DNA of 43,952 nt from Bacteroidales bacterium (lineage in GTDB: Bacteria > Bacteroidota > Bacteroidia > Bacteroidales > Marinilabiliaceae), in contig JAFPZF010000029.1 in the NCBI GenBank assembly GCA_017417385.1, forward strand, positions 1 through 43,952, in the 5' to 3' direction. This document shows, piece after piece, positions 8,196 to 17,013 of the stretch. Within the stretch, counting starts at the first letter, position 1. Each line of letters starts with the position of its first letter. The translations under genes were made by a program, and so were the position numbers. A model generated the notes under the pieces. The model saw nothing but the letters and a program-made list of their open reading frames with translations, searched no databases and was not told where the DNA came from.

Positions 8196-8214
8196 TTAAG
8201 GGACGTTCTGGAAA
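8184..8214 (+). terminator. hairpin overlapping the MBL-hydrolase stop codon
   Basis: A perfect 9-bp inverted repeat (TTTCCAGAA at 8184-8192, TTCTGGAAA at 8206-8214) surrounds the TGA at 8193-8195. No T-run follows, so it may be an RNA-stabilising or weak termination structure. The rest of the gap to surE (8215-8326) holds nothing I recognise. Confidence 0.4.
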
Positions 8215-8326
8215 TACAATATAAGACGGCACGGACTGCAGTAGTAGCGAACAGAGACAGGAGTGAAGCCCTGCGTAAGAGGGAGAGATAAAGAGACAGA
8301 GAGCCTGAAAAAACAAGGAAGTAGAA

Positions 8327-9094
8327 ATGACAGAGAGACCACTAATACTAATAACGAACGATGACGGCGTCAGTTCGCGAGGCATAGCGGCGCTTGCGGA
8401 GGTGGCGGCGGAGCGTGCCGACGTGATAGTCGTAGCGCCGGACGGGGCGTATTCTGGCAAGAGCCATTCGATAACAGTCATGGACGAGCTCCGGACCCGT
8501 CGGGCAGAGTGTGGAGGCGTGAGCGAGTGCTATGCAGTCAAGGGGACACCGGTAGACTGCGTCAAGTTAGGATATTACGGGCTTGCGAAGCGAAGGCCGA
8601 CACTCTTGCTGAGCGGCATCAACCACGGGTCGAACACGTCGGTCAGTGTCCACTATTCCGGGACGGCTGGAGCGGCGCGCGAGGGGGCGCTATTAGGATT
8701 GACAAGTTGCGCCATAAGCCTGGCGGACTACAGTCCGGAGGCCGACATGGAGGCAGCCAAGCGGGTGGCAGGGGCGATAATAGACAAGCTGCTTGACCCG
8801 TCGGTGCGGCTGAAGGCGGGGCTGATGCTCAACGTCAACATACCGGCTGGAGAAGTCAAGGGAATACGGTGTGCGGCGATGGCGATGGGCAGGTGGGTGG
8901 AGACGCCATACCACCATACGACAGTCTTCGGTGAGGAGCTGTATTGGCTTGACGGCAAGTTCGAGGAGATAGCGTCTGGGGACACGATGACAGACGAGAA
9001 GCTCATACAGAGAGGCTATGCAGCGTTGACGCCGATACTAGTCGACGTGACAGACCGCGGGGCGATGGAGGAATGCAAGATATTTGAACAATGA
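8327..9094 (+). CDS. surE: 5'-nucleotidase SurE
   Basis: Product of 255 residues, the normal length. The SurE metal-binding start is ILITNDDGVSSRGI (Asp-Asp). Further family blocks are VAPDGAYSGKSHSIT, the GTPVDCVKLG loop and SGINHGSNTSVSVHYSGTAG with its conserved Asn. It dephosphorylates nucleoside 5' and 3' monophosphates and exopolyphosphate in the cytoplasm. Its stop overlaps the next ATG (9091-9094). The surE-small membrane protein-lpxB order forms a tightly packed operon. Confidence 0.95.
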   Translation: MTERPLILITNDDGVSSRGIAALAEVAAERADVIVVAPDGAYSGKSHSITVMDELRTRRAECGGVSECYAVKGTPVDCVKLGYYGLAKRRPTLLLSGINHGSNTSVSVHYSGTAGAAREGALLGLTSCAISLADYSPEADMEAAKRVAGAIIDKLLDPSVRLKAGLMLNVNIPAGEVKGIRCAAMAMGRWVETPYHHTTVFGEELYWLDGKFEEIASGDTMTDEKLIQRGYAALTPILVDVTDRGAMEECKIFEQ

Positions 9095-9375
9095 ACAAAA
9101 CGTGGATAGGGCTATTGATTGGGTTGATACTGCCAGTGCTGACGTCGATAGCATTTTATAAGTTGGCGTATCATGGGGAGCTCGAGTTCTTCGACTTTCT
9201 GAAGGCGATGGTCGGCATAAGGGGAGCGGCGTTGCTCGTTGCGATCAGTTGTCTGCCGAACCTGGCAGCCTTTTCAATATTCGTGAACACAGAGAAGATA
9301 GTCATAGGGCGAGGCGTCTTTCTGGCGACCATCTTCTATGGCCTCGTGATATTAGTCTTAAAGTTCATAATCTGA
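9091..9375 (+). CDS. small three-helix membrane protein between surE and lpxB
   Basis: Product of 94 residues with three predicted membrane segments (about residues 4-24, 44-62 and 72-93) and a short FFDFLKAM loop. I recognise no named family. It overlaps surE by 4 bases and lpxB by one base, so it must be co-translated with them. The position suggests an accessory envelope role, but that is inference from context only. Confidence 0.8.
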   Translation: MNKTWIGLLIGLILPVLTSIAFYKLAYHGELEFFDFLKAMVGIRGAALLVAISCLPNLAAFSIFVNTEKIVIGRGVFLATIFYGLVILVLKFII

Positions 9376-10514
9376 TGCGATATTATCTGATAGTCGGGGA
9401 GCCGTCTGGCGATCTACATGCCTCTAACCTCATGAGGGCGTTGAAGGAGGAGGACGAGGAGGCCACGTTCAGATATTGGGGTGGTGACCTCATGGCGGCA
9501 GTCGGTGGCACGTTGGTCAAGCACTACAAGGAGACCGCCGTCATGGGAGTATGGGACGTCCTGACGCATCTGGGCAAGATAGGTCGGAACTTTGCAGCGT
9601 GCAAGAAAGACATATTAGCCAATCGTCCTGACGCTTTGATACTCGTCGACTATCCGGGTTTCAACCTCAAGATGGCGGAGTGGGCTCACGAGCAGGGCAT
9701 CAAGACACTCTATTATATCTCGCCGAAGGTGTGGGCATCTAAGGAGTATCGGATCAAGACCATGCGGATAGCGATAGACAGACTGTACTCCATCATGCCG
9801 TTTGAGCCCGAGTATTTTCGTAGTCGGGACTATGACAAAGTCTTCTATTGTGGAAATCCCGTTGTCGATGCCATAGGTCAGCGCAAGCATGTCGGCGAGA
9901 CGACGGCAGAGTTCGTCGAGAGGAACAGCCTCGACAGTCGTCCGATAGTAGCGTTGCTGCCGGGCAGCAGGAATGCGGAGCTGAAGTACAACCTTCCCGA
10001 GATGCTACGGTTGGCGGCGGAGATGCCAGAGTATCAGTTCGTCATAGGAGGTGCGCCGTCGTTTGGCGAGAGCGACTATGAGAAGTACATAGCAGGGACG
10101 ACGGTCAAGGTACTCTTCGGGGAGACGTATAGCCTCGTATCTCATGCCGTCGCGGCGGTCGTCACATCTGGGACGGCGACACTCGAGACTGGTCTGCTGG
10201 GCTGTCCGCAGATCGTCATGTACCTCATGTGGGGAGGGCGGTTCAGCGACTGGGTGGCGCATCTATTCATAAAAGTCCCGTACATCAGCCTAGTAAACCT
10301 CATACTTGGACGGGAGTCAGTCTCGGAACTATTTCAGAACAAGTATTCGTATGAGCGCCTGAGGACAGAGTTGAGAGAGCTATGCGATCACACGTCGGAG
10401 CGTCGGACGAAGATGATAGAGGACTATAAAGAGTTGAGAGAGAGAGTCGGAGAGGGGGCGCCGTCGAAGACAGCGGCAGCCGACATGGTCTCGTATCTAA
10501 AGAAGACGATATGA
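9375..10514 (+). CDS. lpxB: lipid-A-disaccharide synthase LpxB
   Basis: Product of 379 residues, the usual length. GT19 marks are YYLIVGEPSGDLHASNLM at the start, the FRYWGGDLMAAVGG and MGVWDVL blocks, YISPKVWASKEYRIK, LLPGSRNAELKYN and TSGTATLETGLLG. It joins UDP-diacylglucosamine to lipid X in lipid A synthesis at the inner face of the inner membrane. The ATG at 9375, sharing one base with the preceding stop, was chosen over an upstream GTG/ATG in frame because the conserved N-terminus starts exactly there. Its TGA overlaps the next gene's ATG. Confidence 0.96.
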   Translation: MRYYLIVGEPSGDLHASNLMRALKEEDEEATFRYWGGDLMAAVGGTLVKHYKETAVMGVWDVLTHLGKIGRNFAACKKDILANRPDALILVDYPGFNLKMAEWAHEQGIKTLYYISPKVWASKEYRIKTMRIAIDRLYSIMPFEPEYFRSRDYDKVFYCGNPVVDAIGQRKHVGETTAEFVERNSLDSRPIVALLPGSRNAELKYNLPEMLRLAAEMPEYQFVIGGAPSFGESDYEKYIAGTTVKVLFGETYSLVSHAVAAVVTSGTATLETGLLGCPQIVMYLMWGGRFSDWVAHLFIKVPYISLVNLILGRESVSELFQNKYSYERLRTELRELCDHTSERRTKMIEDYKELRERVGEGAPSKTAAADMVSYLKKTI

Positions 10515-11251
10515 TAGAGTTGTATAAAAAAGAGATAGCGACCTTTTTCTGTTCTCCGATAGGCTATCTAGTCGTCGGGGTGTTTCTCGTGCTGGTCTGG
10601 TTGCTGTTGTGGGTCGTCCCATCAGAGCTAAACATCCTCTATGGAGGGTATGCGACATTGTCGTCGCTCTTTGACGTTGCGCCGTGGATATACCTCTTTC
10701 TCGTCCCGGCGATAGCCATGAGACTTATAGCCGACGAGCGGAAGACAGGGACAATCGAGTTGCTCCTGATACGTCCGATAGGAGTCTGGCGGATAGTCCT
10801 GGCGAAGTATCTTGCGGGGCTCACGCTCGTCCTCGTCTCGATAGCGCCTACGATAGTATATGCCATTGTAGTTGACGGGCTCAGCGTGTCGGAGACAGGG
10901 ATAGACGTCGGGGGAACGATAGGGTCTTACATCGCGCTAGTCTTTCTGGCGGCGACGTACATGTCAGTCGGACTCTTTGCATCGTCGCTGACTGACAATC
11001 AGATAGTAGCCTTTGTAGTGGCGGCGGCACTGTGTGCGCTGCTGTATATAGGGTTTGACATGTTCACGGCGTTGTCTCCACAATCAGACTGGGCGGCGGC
11101 GTTGACCGAGATAGGGATCGCCAGCCACTATTCGTCTCTGAGTCGAGGTGTCATAGACAGTCGTGACGTCGTGTATTTCGTATCGGTGGCGTTGCTGATG
11201 TTAGCGGCGACCGCCCGTTTCGTCTATAGCAAGCAGCGCAGCTTAGCCTGA
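10511..11251 (+). CDS. gldF: gliding-associated ABC permease GldF
   Basis: Product of 246 residues with about six membrane segments. The start MIELYKKEIATFFCSPIGYLV, the block IAMRLIADERKTGTIELLLI and the membrane pattern match GldF, the ABC-2 type permease that works with GldG and the ATPase GldA. GldA is not in the window. In gliding flavobacteria this transporter is needed for motility; in Bacteroidales the homologue is kept in non-gliding species and its cargo is unknown. It overlaps lpxB by 4 bases and is followed by gldG after 23 bases. Confidence 0.9.
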   Translation: MIELYKKEIATFFCSPIGYLVVGVFLVLVWLLLWVVPSELNILYGGYATLSSLFDVAPWIYLFLVPAIAMRLIADERKTGTIELLLIRPIGVWRIVLAKYLAGLTLVLVSIAPTIVYAIVVDGLSVSETGIDVGGTIGSYIALVFLAATYMSVGLFASSLTDNQIVAFVVAAALCALLYIGFDMFTALSPQSDWAAALTEIGIASHYSSLSRGVIDSRDVVYFVSVALLMLAATARFVYSKQRSLA

Positions 11252-11274
11252 GCAAATAAAAAACCGTATCTGAG

Positions 11275-12966
11275 ATGAGCAACAAGAAGCTACTATGGGT
11301 CGTTGCAGTTGTCGTCCTGCTCAACCTGCTCACATATTTCTGGCATTTCAGGATAGACCTGACGAAGGAGGGACGCTATACCCTGTCTGACGTGACCAAG
11401 TCTTATGCCGACAGCGTCACGCAGCCAGTCGTCGTCACCATGTATCTCGACGGGGAGCTCAATTCAGGCTTTCGGCGGCTACGCCGGCAGGTCGTCGAGA
11501 CGTTGACAGAGATTTCGTATGAGATAGACAAGACAGACTTCAGGGTCGTCACCGTCAATCCTGGGGACTTGTCGAAGGAGGTCGGAGTCAAGCTGCAGCG
11601 GGAACTCTCTGAGGCGGGATTGGCGGCGATACCAGTCTTTGAGACCAAGGAGGACGGGCAGAAGACGCGCTCCATCGTCTATCCATTTGCGAAGATATCG
11701 ACAGAGGGCAAGCACGTATGGGTGAACCTGCTGGACAACGTCCCGGGGCTATCGGGGGAGGAGAACCTCAACCGCTCGATGGAGACCATAGAGTACAAGG
11801 TGACAGAGGCGTTGATGAGGCTGACGCGGACGGCGGTGCCTAAGGTGGCGTTTCTGGAGGGGCACGGTGAGCTGGACGAGTATGACGTCGTCAGTGCGAC
11901 GGAGCAGTTGGCGGAGCATTTCTATGTAGACAGGGGAGCCATCGGAGACGACCCGACAGTCCTGTCGCCATATAAAGTCGTCATCATAGCGAAGCCGTCG
12001 GCGCAGTTCAGCGAGAAGGACAAGTTCGTACTCGACCAGTACCTCATGAGGGGTGGGAGACTGCTATGGCTTGTCGATGCCGTCAACATGACGACCGACA
12101 CACTCCGGAACATGCCACACACCATAGGCCTATTAGCAGACCACAACCTATCCGACCAGCTATTCGTATATGGAGTCAGGCTGAAGCCGGCGATAGTCGA
12201 GGATCTCAACTGCGGAATGATAGCAGTCAGTGTCCCCTCGAACGACGGGCGGACGCAGCTATTGCCGATGCCGTGGGTCTATTCGCCGCTATTGTCGACC
12301 AACATGACGCACACCGTGACGCGGAATGTCAGCCTCGTGCGGGCAGATTTTTGCAGTTCGGTGGACACAGTCGGCGAGGACCTAGGCCTAATACGGACGC
12401 CACTACTCCGCACGTCGTCTCACTCAAAGCTGACGGCGGCGCCAGTCATGGCATCGCTCTCCACCATACATCAGCAGCCGGACCCCAATGCGTATGGGCT
12501 CAGCCACTTGACAGTCGCCATAGCGGAGGAGGGAAGTTTCAAGTCGGCGTTTGTGCATCGGAAGGCGCCGAAGGGACTAAAGACCGAGCAGAAAGTCATA
12601 GAGAAGTCAGTCCCGACCAAGATGATAGTCGTCGCAGACGGGGACATAATCAGGAATGGAGTACGATTCAAGCACACGGCGAATCCGTCGATCGTCCCAC
12701 TCGGGTATGACGAGCTCAGCAGGCAGACGTATGGCAATTCGGACTTCATAGTCAATGCCGTCCAGTATCTGGCGGACGACGGGGGGCTGATGGAGTTGAG
12801 AAATCGGACATTTGACCTACAGCTACTTGACCGTCAGATGATCAGTGCGGGGACAGTCTCGTATAAAGTCGTGACGATAGCAGTCCCGTTGCTCATCATC
12901 ACCATAGTCGGGTTCGCGATATACATAATGCGTCGGCGTCGGTATGCTCGTCGGGTAGGGGAGTAG
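11275..12966 (+). CDS. gldG: gliding-associated ABC transporter substrate-binding protein GldG
   Basis: Product of 563 residues. One membrane helix lies at the N-terminus (about 7-22), with FRIDLTKEGRYTLSDVTKSY straight after it, a hallmark of GldG. The periplasmic part carries the ABC-type_uncharacterised domain with VAFLEGHGELD and GGRLLWLVDAVN. A second membrane helix at about 535-553 is followed by an RRRRYARR basic tail. It partners GldF. Its length and build are normal for the family. Confidence 0.92.
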   Translation: MSNKKLLWVVAVVVLLNLLTYFWHFRIDLTKEGRYTLSDVTKSYADSVTQPVVVTMYLDGELNSGFRRLRRQVVETLTEISYEIDKTDFRVVTVNPGDLSKEVGVKLQRELSEAGLAAIPVFETKEDGQKTRSIVYPFAKISTEGKHVWVNLLDNVPGLSGEENLNRSMETIEYKVTEALMRLTRTAVPKVAFLEGHGELDEYDVVSATEQLAEHFYVDRGAIGDDPTVLSPYKVVIIAKPSAQFSEKDKFVLDQYLMRGGRLLWLVDAVNMTTDTLRNMPHTIGLLADHNLSDQLFVYGVRLKPAIVEDLNCGMIAVSVPSNDGRTQLLPMPWVYSPLLSTNMTHTVTRNVSLVRADFCSSVDTVGEDLGLIRTPLLRTSSHSKLTAAPVMASLSTIHQQPDPNAYGLSHLTVAIAEEGSFKSAFVHRKAPKGLKTEQKVIEKSVPTKMIVVADGDIIRNGVRFKHTANPSIVPLGYDELSRQTYGNSDFIVNAVQYLADDGGLMELRNRTFDLQLLDRQMISAGTVSYKVVTIAVPLLIITIVGFAIYIMRRRRYARRVGE

Positions 12967-12995
12967 GAGTCGTCTCACCATAAAGGAGTTGGAGA

Positions 12996-14054
12996 ATGTT
13001 CAAGAGAGTCAAGCGACTAGTAGAGGAGTTTGGGAAGCTGAGGAGCCTGCTACTTGCAGCGGCTGCGGTGTTGTCCGTCGCGCTCAACATCGTCGTCTTT
13101 CTCAGTCTTGCGGAGCAGTTTCGAGTCCTCTCCATCGTCGTCTCGAACACGTTGACGGCGCTCATCATCATCATAGCGTACAAGCCCATACAGGCCGTGC
13201 TCGAGCGGAACATAGAGGATCGTCGTCGGCAGATAGAGAGTCAGGAGGCGCTCTGCAACCGGATGAAGGAGCGCATAGAGGCGCTCGAGACGGAGAACAA
13301 GGAGCTACACAGCAAGATAGACTCTCGGCAGCAGGCCGACACGATGGCGTCGGACCTCAGTTTTGCGTTCAAGCTCGAGACCATGAGCCTCACTAAGACA
13401 GGGTACATCGTCAAGGAGACGGGGCTTGACAATCTTGCGTTCCAGTTGCCGGACAGCCCGATGCGTGACACATTTCGCTCGTTGCTCGGGCTCGGGAAGG
13501 CAGAGAAGCGGATCCTCTACATACACAAGCACTACTGCAAGATAGCGATAGGGATAGATTTCAGCCAGATACGATATGCGACAGTCGGGGACAAGACCAT
13601 ATTCTACGGAGTAGAGTTCCAGCAGCTGCATGACATCAGCAGCGAGCTCGTCAGGGGGGCGGACGACGTCGACAGGTGTGAGATACTGACAGTCTCGGGT
13701 CGGAAGACCAACATCGACAATGACGAGGCGTATAGTGAACTCAAGGAGTGGTATGTAGCTCAGCGGGATACAGAGGTGAGGGACCTCATAACGACCGACG
13801 TCAGGCTATTGTGCAGCCAGTATACAAAGTTGTTGAGGGGCAGCGTCTTGCGTAGGTATCCCAACATAGTCTTTGCGGAGGGGATCTCGACAGAGAAGTA
13901 TCAGTCGTTGGCGAGTGCGACGAATCCGATGGTCAGGGAAGTCGGAGCGACCATGTTGCTGCTGACGTCCGTCATGACCGAGACGCAGGCGATAGAGGGG
14001 CGAATCATCGAGCAGCCCAAGCAGGGGTATGACCTACCGAAGTTGGCGGAGTAG
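12996..14054 (+). CDS. membrane-anchored coiled-coil protein, possibly DUF4230-like
   Basis: Product of 352 residues. Two hydrophobic segments (about residues 18-40 and 42-64) are followed by a coiled coil (about 70-112). A mixed alpha/beta soluble part then contains FKLETMSLTKTGYIVKE, and the end is rich in charged residues. The layout (N-terminal anchor, coiled coil, then a beta-rich domain of short strands) resembles DUF4230 proteins, but I cannot confirm this by eye. It starts 29 bases after gldG, so it probably belongs to that operon. No catalytic motif is visible. Confidence 0.7.
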   Translation: MFKRVKRLVEEFGKLRSLLLAAAAVLSVALNIVVFLSLAEQFRVLSIVVSNTLTALIIIIAYKPIQAVLERNIEDRRRQIESQEALCNRMKERIEALETENKELHSKIDSRQQADTMASDLSFAFKLETMSLTKTGYIVKETGLDNLAFQLPDSPMRDTFRSLLGLGKAEKRILYIHKHYCKIAIGIDFSQIRYATVGDKTIFYGVEFQQLHDISSELVRGADDVDRCEILTVSGRKTNIDNDEAYSELKEWYVAQRDTEVRDLITTDVRLLCSQYTKLLRGSVLRRYPNIVFAEGISTEKYQSLASATNPMVREVGATMLLLTSVMTETQAIEGRIIEQPKQGYDLPKLAE

Positions 14055-14185
14055 GTAGGGCGCGGGACACAGAAAATCGCAAGTCGCTGGAGGGACGGCG
14101 AAGGGAAGGAGCCTCGGGGAGAGGGCGAGCAAGGGGCAAATAGTCGCCAACAGAAATCGAATCAGAAATGCTTGTACGCATAGTG

Positions 14186-14204
14186 GCGGGATAGCTGATC
14201 CCGC
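14186..14204. other. perfect 7-bp hairpin upstream of clpS
   Basis: GCGGGAT and ATCCCGC flank a 5-base loop. No T-run follows on the + strand, so it is not a standard terminator. It could end gldFG transcripts weakly or be an operator for clpSA. Confidence 0.45.
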
Positions 14205-14230
14205 TCGATGGAGGTTTACATAATATAGGT

Positions 14231-14260
14231 CAAGGCTAACCAAGGTCTAACTTAGGGTTA
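14231..14260 (-). repeat. short copy of the 11-bp repeat family
   Basis: Read on the minus strand the block gives GTTAGACCTTG and GTTAGCCTTG in tandem. These are the same units as in the 32,066-32,173 array; the 10-mer GTTAGCCTTG is identical. Confidence 0.55.
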
Positions 14261-14300
14261 ACATGAGGAGGCGAGATGGGGGCACGAACAGAAGCAGTTA

Positions 14301-14333
14301 TTTTCCGACTGTCGCAATTTTTTCTTAACTTTG
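14301..14333 (+). promoter_or_regulatory. clpS-clpA promoter
   Basis: TAACTTTG at 14326-14333 is an exact Bacteroidota -7 box. TTTTC at 14301-14305, 20 bases upstream, serves as a fair -33 box. The ATG is 18 bases downstream. Confidence 0.6.
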
Positions 14334-14350
14334 CGGAGCAATAATGTCTT

Positions 14351-14659
14351 ATGCCAGAGATACAAAAAGCCCCTTCGATAAGACGAGGGATAAAACGGAG
14401 AAGTTTCACGTCAGATCGTCTGAAGGTAATACTGATCAACGATGACGTGACGACGTTCGATTTTGTCATTCGTATGCTCATAGAGATATTCTTCTGCGAC
14501 GAGTCGACAGCGATGGCTCTTGCCGTCGAGACAGACACGAACGGACAGGCGGAGGTCGGCACATATCCTGCCGACATAGCCAAGTCGAAGGTCAGTGCAG
14601 CCATTGCGATGGCCCGCAGCGAGAATTTCCCACTACAAATCATCACTCAAAATGCCTAA
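14351..14659 (+). CDS. clpS: ClpS-like adaptor protein
   Basis: Product of 102 residues. The ClpS core VILINDDVTTFDFV (Asn30-Asp31-Asp32) and the end AKSKVSAAIAMARSENFPLQI are clear. ClpS delivers proteins with destabilising N-terminal residues to ClpA. Two substrate-pocket positions differ from the Escherichia coli protein: Phe36 where Met40 sits, and Glu60 (AVETDTNG) where the amine-binding His66 (VHxxG) is expected, with about two extra residues in that loop. N-degron binding may therefore be changed or lost. It overlaps clpA by 8 bases. Confidence 0.88.
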   Translation: MPEIQKAPSIRRGIKRRSFTSDRLKVILINDDVTTFDFVIRMLIEIFFCDESTAMALAVETDTNGQAEVGTYPADIAKSKVSAAIAMARSENFPLQIITQNA

Positions 14660-16967
14660 TAACAAGAGTCATTCAACCAAGTCCATACCGCCATCGGAGC
14701 AGGTAGCGCTGCTATTTGGTCGTACCGTGTCGCTCACGCAGACGCGGAGGTATCAGTTCATCATGCCGGAGATGGTGTTGTACTGTCTACTGGAGGACGA
14801 GGAGTTGCAGACACTCTTTCGTAACAAGGGATTGGACCCACAGGAGGCGATAACCAGCGTCAACAAATATTTTGAGGGCATCGAGCGGGTGCCGAAGGGT
14901 AAGCAGTACAATCCGATACCATCTGATGCTTTTCAGGACCTCTTTGACAGGGTCGAGCAGATAGGTCAGGTGAACAAAGTACACGAGACGTTGCCATCAC
15001 ATTTTCTGCTTGCGCTCTCGACGCTTGAGGGGACGATAGGGCAGAAGATCTTGATACACACGTCGAACGGCAGTGCGGCGACCTTGAAGAAGATCGTCGA
15101 GGAGTTCGACAAGATATGCCAGGAGCGGAGCAATAACAAGTTCGTCTCGGGGAGCAGCGGGAATGCGGATGAGGAGCCGATGGAGGATCCTCAGAACAAG
15201 TATTCGAACGTCATGAACGAGATAGAGTTCAACGGCGACGAGCAGGAGTTCAAGTTCAGGGAGGCCGAGCTACTACGGGCGTTTGTCGCGCTCTTCTCAG
15301 TCGAGCATCATCACGTAGTCTTCGTCGGGGACAGGGGCGTCGGCAAGTCGTATATGCTATACGGACTGGCGCAGTACTGCAGGAACCGGTTCAAGAGAAA
15401 TTCGCCATTTGGGCAGGCGTCCTTTTACGATATCAACGTGGCGAGCCTGGCGGCGGGGTCAGTCTTTGGAGACGAGCTCGAGCAGGCGCTACTGAAGACC
15501 GTCAAGGACCTGGAGGGCAGGGTAGGGGTCCTCTTCATAGATAATGTAGCCGACCTCATGCCACAGGCGCCGAACGACAACACGCCGGACCTCATGCGTG
15601 TCATCCTCGGGCTCATCGACTGCACCAATCTCCACATAGTCACGACGGCTACATTCGACCAATATAAGCGACTCTCGTCTCATAGCTCAATCTTCGACCG
15701 TTACTTCACGCGCATAGACCTTGAGGAGATGTCGTTGGAGCCGGAGGTGAAGGAGATCGTCACGGGTTATGCACGACATAGGTCGGAGTTGTCGCAGGTC
15801 AGCTGGGACGACGAGTGCGTTTATAACCTCGTCGACAGCATCAAGGCGACGGGGAACATCGAGACCCTCATGCCGGGAGCGGCAATAGACGCCATAGACA
15901 GGATCGAGTCGTTGTATCTCGTAGCGTCGTCGCTGAAGAAGAACTACCAGATAGACGTCTCGGAGAAAGTCCCGTGCAAGATAGACTCCATGGAGAAAAT
16001 CGACAAGGCGTTCAAGCACCTCGGATATTCAGCGCTCGAGTCGAAGAACAGCACAGAGGAGCGGCTGAAGAACCTAGAGAGTGACCTGCTCTCGAAGATA
16101 TTCGGACAGGACGAGGCCGTCAAGAGCGTAGCGCAGACCATGCTGCTTGCGAAGGCGGGGCTCACGGACGACACGAAGCCATTAGCGGCGTATCTCTTTG
16201 TCGGTCCGACAGGTGTCGGCAAGACAGAGTTGGCTAAGGAGCTGGCGAACCAGCTCGGGGTCAAGCTCGTCCGGTTTGACATGAGTGAATATTCCGAGCA
16301 GCATACAGTCTCAAAGCTCGTCGGGTCGCCGGCCGGGTATATCGGCTATGATGATGGCGGACTCTTGACCGACGCAGTCAGGAAGTCGCCGAACTGCGTG
16401 CTGTTGCTTGACGAGATAGAGAAGGCGCATACGGCAGTCTTCAACATACTGCTGCAGGTCCTCGACTATGCACAGTTGACCGACAACAAGGGGCAGAAAG
16501 CCTCGTTCAACAATGCCGTCATCATCATGACGAGCAATGCAGGTGCGAGGTTTGCGACGGGGAACGGTCTCGGATATGGGGCTAAGACCCAGAAGAGTGA
16601 GGTCATGTCGTCGGAGCTCAAGAGAGTCTTTGCGCCGGAGTTCCTGAACCGACTGACGAAGATAGTGCCGTTTGCAGACATGGACAAGACCATGGCGGAG
16701 CGGATACTCGACAGGAAGCTGTCGGAGCTTGCGGCGATGCTGCTGAAGCGGAAGAAGATCTCGTTCGAGCTCACGGCGGAGGCGAGGAAAGTCCTGCTAC
16801 GCGAAGGGTTCTCGACGCGATATGGAGCGAGAGAGATGGACAGGGCGATAGGCAGCCTGCTGAAGCCAGTCCTGATGAATGCGATACTCTTTGAGAAGGT
16901 CAAGCAGGGGACGACGTTGACCATCACGGCGGCGTCGGACGTGGCGCTTATGGTCAAGAAAGACTAA
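14652..16967 (+). CDS. clpA: ATP-dependent unfoldase ClpA
   Basis: Product of 771 residues: an N-domain (about 1-150), AAA1 (about 200-400) and AAA2 (about 480-770). AAA1 has a good Walker A (GDRGVGKS, Lys232), but its Walker B reads FIDNVADL with Asn298 where a catalytic Glu is expected, and the pore-loop KYRG motif is not recognisable. AAA2 is intact: GPTGVGKTE (Lys524), LLLDEIEKAH (Asp587-Glu588), and pore loop GYIGYDD. A GLGYG segment fits the ClpP-docking loop. It should feed ClpP using mainly AAA2. The ATG at 14652 was chosen over an upstream in-frame start that lies inside clpS. Confidence 0.92.
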   Translation: MPNNKSHSTKSIPPSEQVALLFGRTVSLTQTRRYQFIMPEMVLYCLLEDEELQTLFRNKGLDPQEAITSVNKYFEGIERVPKGKQYNPIPSDAFQDLFDRVEQIGQVNKVHETLPSHFLLALSTLEGTIGQKILIHTSNGSAATLKKIVEEFDKICQERSNNKFVSGSSGNADEEPMEDPQNKYSNVMNEIEFNGDEQEFKFREAELLRAFVALFSVEHHHVVFVGDRGVGKSYMLYGLAQYCRNRFKRNSPFGQASFYDINVASLAAGSVFGDELEQALLKTVKDLEGRVGVLFIDNVADLMPQAPNDNTPDLMRVILGLIDCTNLHIVTTATFDQYKRLSSHSSIFDRYFTRIDLEEMSLEPEVKEIVTGYARHRSELSQVSWDDECVYNLVDSIKATGNIETLMPGAAIDAIDRIESLYLVASSLKKNYQIDVSEKVPCKIDSMEKIDKAFKHLGYSALESKNSTEERLKNLESDLLSKIFGQDEAVKSVAQTMLLAKAGLTDDTKPLAAYLFVGPTGVGKTELAKELANQLGVKLVRFDMSEYSEQHTVSKLVGSPAGYIGYDDGGLLTDAVRKSPNCVLLLDEIEKAHTAVFNILLQVLDYAQLTDNKGQKASFNNAVIIMTSNAGARFATGNGLGYGAKTQKSEVMSSELKRVFAPEFLNRLTKIVPFADMDKTMAERILDRKLSELAAMLLKRKKISFELTAEARKVLLREGFSTRYGAREMDRAIGSLLKPVLMNAILFEKVKQGTTLTITAASDVALMVKKD

Positions 16968-16999
16968 AGGGAACTTCTATAAATTGCTAGAGATTCCCT
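16968..16999. terminator. hairpin after clpA, same core as the SPOR leader
   Basis: AGGGAA and TTCCCT pair across a 20-base centre containing TTCTATAAAT, in the convergent gap between clpA and the DUF4112 gene. It lacks a long T-run. The core is shared with 1519-1543. Confidence 0.5.
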
Positions 17000-17013
17000 G
17001 AAGAGACAGACAA

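Larger units (their letters stand above)
14055..14350. other. intergenic region before clpS
   Basis: This gap has no gene. It contains a purine-rich first third, a perfect 7-bp hairpin (14186-14204), a short block of the 11-bp repeat family (14231-14260) and the clpS promoter (14326-14333). Confidence 0.6.
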
